Origin: DATCMH01 sp036563505
Lineage (GTDB): Bacteria > Pseudomonadota > Alphaproteobacteria > Rhizobiales > Beijerinckiaceae
DNA length: 64,000 nucleotides
Assembly: GCA_036563505.1 (NCBI GenBank)
Contig: DATCMH010000002.1
Span: 496,001-560,000 of the forward strand
Reading direction: 5' to 3'
Part shown: positions 59,246 through 64,000 of the stretch, piece by piece
How the letters are laid out: the number at the start of each line of letters is the position of its first letter
Position numbering within the stretch: the first letter of the stretch is position 1
Made by a program: the position numbers and the translations under genes
The notes under the pieces: generated by a model
Databases searched by the model: none
Seen by the model: only the letters and a program-made list of their open reading frames with translations
Told to the model about the DNA's origin: nothing

Positions 59246-59905
59246 ATGCGTTCACTACTCAGGCGTTCCTGCCGCGCCCTCCTCGCCGCCCTCGCCCTCT
59301 CGGCCGTCACCGGGCCGGCGCTCGCCCACCCGCATGTCTGGGTGACGACCAGAGCCGAGGTGGTCTACGGCTCGGACGGCCGCGTCGCGGGCCTGCGCCA
59401 CCGTTGGACCTTCGACGAGGGCTATTCCTCGTACCTGACGCAGGGGCTCGACAAGAACGGCGACGGCAAGCTCACCCCCGACGAGCTCGCCGGCCTCGCC
59501 AAGGAAAACACGGAGTCGCTGGCCGACTTCGAGTATTTCACTCAACTGAAGATCAACGGCGCGCGCCAGGCCTTCGAGCCGCCGCGCGAGCCCGCCATGG
59601 AGATGGAGAGCGGCAAGGCGGTCCTCTCCTTCTTCCTGCCCGTGAAGGGCACCGCGCCCCTGGTGCGAACCGCGGCGCTCGAAGTCTATGACCCGACGTT
59701 CTTCGTCTCGTTCACCCTCGCGGAGGGCGACGACGCCGTGCGCCTCGCCAACGCGCCCAAGGGCTGCGCCACGACGGTGACGCGGCCGAAGCCGCCCGCG
59801 GCGCCTCAGGATCAGAAGCTCTCCGAATCCTTCTTCGATGCGCTCACCAGCGCCTCGAACTTCGGCGGCCAATACGCCAACCGGGCCATCGTCGCGTGTC
59901 CGTGA
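59246..59905 (+). CDS. DUF1007 family periplasmic protein with EF-hand loop
   Basis: 219 residues from the ATG at 59246 (MRSLLRRSCRALLAALALSAVTGPALA, a signal peptide ending AxA). In-frame ATG codons at 59210 and 59240 lie just upstream and cannot be excluded. The mature protein starts HPHVWVTTRAEVVYGSDGR, the DUF1007 signature with two His, and contains a canonical EF-hand loop DKNGDGKLTPDE. DUF1007 proteins commonly sit next to NicO-type nickel/cobalt transporters, as here (10-base overlap), and may present metal in the periplasm. Exact role unknown. Confidence 0.88.
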   Translation: MRSLLRRSCRALLAALALSAVTGPALAHPHVWVTTRAEVVYGSDGRVAGLRHRWTFDEGYSSYLTQGLDKNGDGKLTPDELAGLAKENTESLADFEYFTQLKINGARQAFEPPREPAMEMESGKAVLSFFLPVKGTAPLVRTAALEVYDPTFFVSFTLAEGDDAVRLANAPKGCATTVTRPKPPAAPQDQKLSESFFDALTSASNFGGQYANRAIVACP

Positions 59906-60930
59906 CGGCCTCGCCCGCGCTCGCGCCCGCCGCGCCGGACCGAAGCTCCCGGCTGCGACGCCTCGCCGTCGCGGTATTAGCCGTGCTTCTCGTCGCCGGC
60001 CTCGCCTATGCCCTCGCGAGCCTCTTCGCGCCTGAAGCAGCCCCCGCGCCGAAACGCAACCCGTTCGGCGCCGGGCCCCGCGAGGCCGCGCCCGCGAGCT
60101 CGGGACTCGCCGCCTGGCTGATTGCCGCGCAGGCCGAGTTCTCGCAGCGCCTGCGCCTCGGCGTCGCGGGCCTGAAGGCCGGAGGCAGCGCCTGGCCGCT
60201 CATCCTGCTCGGCCTCGCCTATGGCGTGTTCCACGCCGCCGGCCCCGGCCACGGCAAGGCGGTGGTCGCGGCCTACCTCGTCTCGAGCGAGCGGGCCCTG
60301 CGCAAGGGCGTGCTCTTGAGCTTCGCGGCGGCCTTCGTCCAGGCCGTCGTGGCCGTTGCGATCGTGGGCGTGCTCGCCGTCGCGCTCCAGGCGACCGCCC
60401 GCACCATGGACCTCGTGGCGGCCCGGATCGAGCTCCTGAGCTTCGCCCTCGTAGCCCTCGTCGGCGCGGCGCTCGTCTGGCGCAAGGCGGGCAAGCTCGT
60501 CGCCACGGCCGCGTTCCTGCGTGCGCCCGGCATGGCGCCCGCCGCGGACGCGACCTGCGACCACGTCCACCTGCCCCCGCCCGAGGCGCTCGACCGGCTC
60601 TCCTGGCGCGACCAGGTCGGCGTCGTGCTCGCCGCCGGCATCCGTCCCTGCACCGGCGCCCTCGTCGTTCTCGTCTTCGCCCTGACCCAGGGCGTGTTCC
60701 TCGCCGGAGTCGGCGCCACCTTCGCCATGGCGCTCGGAACCGCCGTCACGACGAGTCTCGTCGCGCTGCTCGCTGTCTACGCCAAGGGCTGGGCACTGAA
60801 GATCGCCGGCGGGCGCGGCACGGGCGGCGCGCTCGCGACGGCTGGCCTGGAGCTTCTCGCCGCGGCCTTCGTCTTCGTTCTGGGCGTCAGCCTCGTCGCA
60901 GGCGTCTGGGGCGGGGCGAGCGGGAACTAG
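59896..60930 (+). CDS. NicO-type nickel/cobalt transporter
   Basis: 344-residue membrane protein of the NicO/RcnA-like family. After a non-conserved N-terminal helix (about 20-48), the core has ILLGLAYGVFHAAGPGHGKAVVAAYLVSSERALRKGVLLSF, whose HAAGPGHGK motif holds the metal-sensing His, and AAGIRPCTGALVVLVFALTQGVFLAGVGATFAMALGTAVTTS in the second half, with IRPCTG as partner. A TCDHVHLPPP loop between the halves may help bind metal. It overlaps the DUF1007 gene by ten bases (GTG start) and is convergent, with a four-base overlap of stops, with the cobalt-type nitrile hydratase operon, so cobalt supply to that enzyme is a reasonable inference. Confidence 0.9.
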   Translation: MSVTASPALAPAAPDRSSRLRRLAVAVLAVLLVAGLAYALASLFAPEAAPAPKRNPFGAGPREAAPASSGLAAWLIAAQAEFSQRLRLGVAGLKAGGSAWPLILLGLAYGVFHAAGPGHGKAVVAAYLVSSERALRKGVLLSFAAAFVQAVVAVAIVGVLAVALQATARTMDLVAARIELLSFALVALVGAALVWRKAGKLVATAAFLRAPGMAPAADATCDHVHLPPPEALDRLSWRDQVGVVLAAGIRPCTGALVVLVFALTQGVFLAGVGATFAMALGTAVTTSLVALLAVYAKGWALKIAGGRGTGGALATAGLELLAAAFVFVLGVSLVAGVWGGASGN

Positions 60931-61277
60931 GCCCGCGCCCGCGGATCGTTCGCGAGCAGGATCGGCTCCCCGTGCGGCGTGGCGTGGGCAGCCCGGTCCC
61001 AGGCCTCGGCCAGCGACGCGAGGCCGCCTTCGCTCGTGACACCCTTTGCCACGACGAGCTCTTCGAGGGTCGCGAGCCAGGTTTCATAGTACGGCGTCTC
61101 GGGCGCTTCTTTCAACGCCGCGCCGAGCCGCTCAACCCATTCGCCCCAGGTGAACAGGCCCCGCTCATGGAGCGTCACCGCCATAGCGAAGGCCTGCGCC
61201 TCCCAGGGAGCGCCGAAGACCGGCGCGCCTTCGGCGTCGCGGGGGATCGGAGCTTGTGCGAGGTCAGGCCGGTTCAA
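60927..61277 (-). CDS. Nitrile hydratase accessory protein
   Basis: 116 residues. The most likely start is a TTG at 61277 (LNRPDLAQAPIPRDAEGAPVFGAPWEAQAFAMAVTLHERGLFTWGEWVERLG), which overlaps the end of the beta-subunit gene. The frame extends further upstream but as non-conserved Arg/Ser-rich residues. The GAPWEAQAFAMAVTLHERGLFTWGEWVE motif is shared with the beta-subunit N-terminal region, and the family acts as activator/chaperone that helps insert cobalt and modify cysteines of the alpha subunit. Third gene of the operon. Confidence 0.85.
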   Translation of the reverse strand: MNRPDLAQAPIPRDAEGAPVFGAPWEAQAFAMAVTLHERGLFTWGEWVERLGAALKEAPETPYYETWLATLEELVVAKGVTSEGGLASLAEAWDRAAHATPHGEPILLANDPRARA

Positions 61278-61923
61278 GGTAGCTCTCCCAGGCGTCGACG
61301 GAGACGGTGAGCATCGGGTCGGCCTCCTCGCCCCAGAGCTCGGGACCCGTGAACCGCACGGTGTAGAGCCATTGCGGCGCCTCGCCCTGGCCGTGAGCGT
61401 TCGTGTCGGGGAAGACATGGGCGCCGTGGACGCGCTCGATCACGCCCTGCTTGGCGCGGGCGTAGCGGGGCAGGCGGGTGTGGGTCGCCGGGTTGAGGTT
61501 GCGGGTGCGCACCGCGTCGCCGACGGCGAACCGGGCCGGCGCCGGTGCTTCCCGCTCCGTCGGCCCGCCGCGGGCGAGAACGGACGCGACGTCCTCAGGC
61601 TTGAGCACGCGCTTGACGGGCTTGGGCGGGACGAGCGCCCGCCCTTGCGCCAGTTCCTCGGGCGTGACGAGCCCGGCGCCGACGACGAGGCGTTCCACGC
61701 CCTTCGTCCAGATCTCGTAGTAGCTCGACGACAGGTATTCGCCCGGCGGCAGGGTCTCGCGGGCGTGGCGGCTGGCATCGAGGCTCCAGGAGCCGGTGGC
61801 GCCCATGGCGAGGGTCACGCCGAAGGCGCGCTTCTCCCACCGGGCGTGGAACCAGGGCTCGTCCGGCTCCGGGTTCACCGGCCCGAAGCCCATCATGCCG
61901 CCGAGGTCCTGGCCGCCGTTCAC
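61264..61923 (-). CDS. nthB: Nitrile hydratase beta subunit
   Basis: 219 residues from the GTG at 61923 (VNGGQDLGGMMGFGPVNPEPDEPWFHARWEKRAFGVTLAMGATGSW), the conserved beta-subunit start. The C-terminal SH3-like domain contains FAVGDAVRTRNLNPATHTRLPRYARAKQGVIERVHGAHVFPDTNAHGQGEAPQWLYTVRFTGPELWG, also typical. With the alpha subunit it hydrates nitriles to amides. Its start overlaps the alpha stop (GTGA). Confidence 0.94.
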   Translation of the reverse strand: MNGGQDLGGMMGFGPVNPEPDEPWFHARWEKRAFGVTLAMGATGSWSLDASRHARETLPPGEYLSSSYYEIWTKGVERLVVGAGLVTPEELAQGRALVPPKPVKRVLKPEDVASVLARGGPTEREAPAPARFAVGDAVRTRNLNPATHTRLPRYARAKQGVIERVHGAHVFPDTNAHGQGEAPQWLYTVRFTGPELWGEEADPMLTVSVDAWESYLEPA

Positions 61924-62549
61924 GCGCGGGCCTCCGGCTGCCGGGCCAGGCCCGTGCCGATCATGGAGTCGCGGGTGACGAGGTCCGCGAGCGCCTCCTC
62001 GCTCCAGCCCTCCGTTCCTTGAGGCCGCATCGGCACGACGAGGTAGCGCAGCTCCGCGGTCGAGTCCCAGACGCGGATGCGGGTGGTGCCGGGCAACTCC
62101 ACCCCGAACTCCTTGAGGACGCCCCGCGGGTCGATGACCGCGCGGGAGCGGTAGGGCGGCGACTTGTACCAGACAGGCGGCAGGCCGAGCACCGGCCAAG
62201 GGTAGCAAGAGCACAGCGTGCAGACGACGAGGTTGTGCTCCTCGGGCGTATTCTCCACCGCCTGCATGTGCTCGCCCTGACGCCCCTCGAAGCCGAGCTC
62301 CGCGATGGCCGACGTGGCGTCCGCGAGGAGCCGCGCGCGATAGGCCGGGTCGGCCCAGGCCTTGGCGACGACCCGGGCGCCGTTCCGCGGTCCGACCTTC
62401 GTCTCGTAGGTCTCGACCAGCGCGTCGACGGCGGCCGGATCGACGTAGCCCTTCTCGACCAGGACGGTTTCGAGCGCCCGGACCCGCAGCTCGATCGGCG
62501 AGAGATGGCTGTGGTCGTGCGGGTGATCGTGGTGATGATCGTGCGTCAT
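61920..62549 (-). CDS. nthA: Nitrile hydratase alpha subunit, cobalt type, His-rich N-terminus
   Basis: 209-residue catalytic subunit. The metal motif VCTLCSCYPW has Cys110, Cys113 and Cys115 with Thr after the first Cys, the pattern of cobalt-type enzymes (iron-type has Ser). The cysteines are normally oxidised to sulfinic/sulfenic acids in the mature enzyme. The first 15 residues are MTHDHHHDHPHDHSH, an unusual run of seven His plus Asp which may bind or buffer cobalt before insertion. The enzyme hydrates nitriles to amides in the cytoplasm. It is the first gene of a three-gene operon (alpha-beta-accessory). Confidence 0.96.
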   Translation of the reverse strand: MTHDHHHDHPHDHSHLSPIELRVRALETVLVEKGYVDPAAVDALVETYETKVGPRNGARVVAKAWADPAYRARLLADATSAIAELGFEGRQGEHMQAVENTPEEHNLVVCTLCSCYPWPVLGLPPVWYKSPPYRSRAVIDPRGVLKEFGVELPGTTRIRVWDSTAELRYLVVPMRPQGTEGWSEEALADLVTRDSMIGTGLARQPEARA

Positions 62550-62600
62550 GATGCTGAGTCTAAATGGGCGGACGCGGCCGCTCCACCGAAAATCCAGCCT

Positions 62601-63491
62601 TCATGGCGCAGAGGGCAGCTCCGGCCCTTGCGCGGTGATCCAGTCGGCGAAGGCCCGCATCGCGGCCGTGGGCTTGCGGGACTTGAGCCGGGTCAGCCAG
62701 TAGCTGCCGAGCGAGATCGAGGCCTCGAAGGGCTGCCGGACCAGGCCTTGGCGCAGTTGCCGCGAGAACATCCGCGCCGGGGCGAGCGCTACCCCCATGC
62801 CCTGCTGGGCGGCCTCCATCATGGCGAGCGACGAATCGAAGACTACCGCGCCGGCGATGTTGGCGGGGACGTCGGCGCCGGCGGCAGCGAACCAGGTGCT
62901 CCACTCATCCGTGCGGTAGCTGCGCAGGAGCGTGTGGCCGGCGAGATCCTCCGGCGCGTGGAGGGTGGCGGCGAGCTCCGGGATGCACAGCGGCGTCAGG
63001 GGCGCGTCGAAGAGCTCCGTCGCGTCGAGCCCGTGCCAGGCGCCGTTGCCGAACCGGATGGAGAAGTCGAGCCCTTCCGCGGCGAGGTCGACGCGGTTGT
63101 TGTTCGTCGACAGCCTGAGCTCGACAAAGGGATGGGCGCGTCGGAACTCCGCGAGCCGCGGCAGCAGCCAGCCGACCGCGAAGGTGCCCACCGCCCCGAC
63201 CACGATGAGTTCGCGCACCTGTCCCGCCTCGACCCGGTCGAGGGTCGTCGCGAGGCGGTCGAAGGCGTCGCTCACCACGGGCAAGAGCGCCTCGCCTTCC
63301 GCCGTGATCCGCAAGCCCCGCGGCAACCGCCGGAAGAGGGCGACGCCGAGGCGCTGCTCGAGCGACCGCACCTGCTGGCTCACGGCGGCCTGCGTGACGG
63401 AGAGCTCGATCCCGGCCCGGGTGAAGCTGAGATGCCGGGCCGAGGCTTCGAACGCCCGCAGGGCATTCAGCGGCAGGTAGGGTCTGACCAT
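62601..63491 (-). CDS. ampR: AmpR-like LysR family regulator
   Basis: 296-residue LysR regulator. From the ATG at 63491 the protein starts MVRPYLPLNALRAFEASARHLSFTRAGIELSVTQAAVSQQVRSLEQRLGVALFRRLPRGLRITAEGEALLPVV, very close in character to AmpR of enterobacteria, and continues VVGAVGTFAVGWLLPRLAEFRRAHPFVELRLSTNNNRVDLAAEGLDFSIRFGNGAWHGLDATELFDAPLTPLC, the region that binds murein intermediates in AmpR. It is divergent from a class C beta-lactamase gene (101-base gap), as in classical ampR-ampC pairs, so it probably controls it in response to cell-wall damage. Upstream in-frame residues are not conserved and were dropped. Confidence 0.9.
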   Translation of the reverse strand: MVRPYLPLNALRAFEASARHLSFTRAGIELSVTQAAVSQQVRSLEQRLGVALFRRLPRGLRITAEGEALLPVVSDAFDRLATTLDRVEAGQVRELIVVGAVGTFAVGWLLPRLAEFRRAHPFVELRLSTNNNRVDLAAEGLDFSIRFGNGAWHGLDATELFDAPLTPLCIPELAATLHAPEDLAGHTLLRSYRTDEWSTWFAAAGADVPANIAGAVVFDSSLAMMEAAQQGMGVALAPARMFSRQLRQGLVRQPFEASISLGSYWLTRLKSRKPTAAMRAFADWITAQGPELPSAP

Positions 63492-63592
63492 GGAGCCCAA
63501 GTTTGTCTTATGGCAGGCTCGACTTATCATCGTTTGTCGGCAGCTCGAAGGGGTCATAGAGCGCTACCGGTCCACGCATCCCGGAGCTGCCG

Positions 63593-64000
63593 ATGTCGAA
63601 GCGCCCTCCCCTCACATTGACTGCGGGCCTCCTGGCCTGCGCCCTCCTCAACGTCCCCGGCGCCCAGGCCTCCGGCCCTGACCAGGCCGCCGCGGTTCGG
63701 CGGGCGGTGGACGAAGCCATGAAGCCGATCATCGCCGAGCATGGCCTCCCGGGGCTCGCCGTCGCGGTGACGATCGACGGCCAGCGTCACTTCGTCGAAT
63801 ACGGCCTGGCCTCGAGGACGCCGGAGGTGCCCGTTACCCGCGACACAATCTTCGAGCTTGGGTCCATCAGCAAGACCTTCATGGTCACCCTGACAGCCCT
63901 CGCCGAGGTCGAGGGCAAGCTGTCGCTCAGCGACAGCGTGACGAAGCACGTGCCGGACCTAAAGGGCAGCGCCCTCGACCAGGTGCGCCTCGTGGAGTTG
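63593..64000 (+). CDS. ampC: Class C (AmpC-type) beta-lactamase, cut by window end
   Basis: First 136 codons only, continuing past the right edge. A signal peptide (MSKRPPLTLTAGLLACALLNVPGAQA) is followed by VRRAVDEAMKPIIAEHGLPGLAVAVTIDGQRHFVEYGLASRTPEVPVTRDTIFELGSISKTFMVTL, a near-classical AmpC N-terminus with the active-site S-x-x-K at S91-K94. The Y-x-N and KTG motifs would lie outside the window. AmpC hydrolyses cephalosporins in the periplasm; the neighbouring AmpR-like gene suggests inducible expression. Some related penicillin-binding-type esterases share this fold, so activity is likely but not proven. Confidence 0.88.
   Translation, partial: MSKRPPLTLTAGLLACALLNVPGAQASGPDQAAAVRRAVDEAMKPIIAEHGLPGLAVAVTIDGQRHFVEYGLASRTPEVPVTRDTIFELGSISKTFMVTLTALAEVEGKLSLSDSVTKHVPDLKGSALDQVRLVEL

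Overview
The window is GC-rich alphaproteobacterial chromosome. Gene content and protein signatures point to the Rhizobiales (Hyphomicrobiales), perhaps near Methylobacteriaceae, Beijerinckiaceae or relatives; the exact genus cannot be fixed from sequence reading alone. Supporting signs are the Zur-ispG pair, the bdhA-patatin pair, a suhB/MmgR-like small RNA and a fused indolepyruvate ferredoxin oxidoreductase. No rRNA, tRNA, transposase, prophage or CRISPR array was seen. Genes are dense, with many 4-base stop/start overlaps, and the gaps are filled with two families of palindromic intergenic repeats.

Layout. 1-7.6 kb: end of a secreted protein, a sulfite-oxidase-like molybdoenzyme, a PpiC-type periplasmic isomerase, SecA and a TorF-like outer-membrane protein. 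7.7-16.6 kb: bdhA-patatin (ketone body/PHB and lipid turnover), Zur, IspG, a Kup potassium transporter, a polyprenyl diphosphate synthase, MtgA, a YaiI-type protein and a hemolysin-III membrane protein. 16.6-27.3 kb: a glutathionyl-hydroquinone-reductase-like protein, then a leftward cluster of eight genes (amidase, complete Dpp/Opp-type ABC transporter, amidohydrolase/deacetylase, D-serine-dehydratase/D-threonine-aldolase-like PLP enzyme) that looks like an import and degradation route for an amide or D-amino-acid conjugate. 27.3-34.5 kb: an MmgR/suhB-like sRNA, a small secreted protein, a PAS hybrid histidine kinase, a divergent hydantoinase/hydantoin-racemase pair and stress-type small proteins.

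34.5-41.6 kb: an Lrp/AsnC regulator followed by cysJ-cysI-cysG (assimilatory sulfite reduction plus siroheme synthesis) and hemH. 41.6-45.3 kb: a putative manganese exporter whose promoter overlaps a perfect 19-base Mur/Fur-type palindrome, a Tat-exported metallophosphatase/5'-nucleotidase and uracil-DNA glycosylase. 45.3-55.1 kb: a seven-gene leftward operon that joins a complete Liv-type ABC importer to two different acyl/aryl-CoA ligases, with a divergent LysR regulator. 55.5-59 kb: a fused indolepyruvate ferredoxin oxidoreductase. 59.2-62.5 kb: a DUF1007 protein and NicO-type nickel/cobalt transporter, convergent with a cobalt-type nitrile hydratase operon whose alpha subunit has a His-rich N-terminus. 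62.6-64 kb: an AmpR-like LysR regulator divergent from a class C beta-lactamase cut by the window end.

The most interesting signals are regulatory and contextual. A TGC-AGT-GCA core is shared by the bdhA control region and the sRNA promoter, suggesting PhaR/AniA control of both. The Mur-type box sits on the manganese-exporter promoter. Cobalt supply appears coupled to nitrile hydratase. Two transport-plus-catabolism operons have unassigned substrates.
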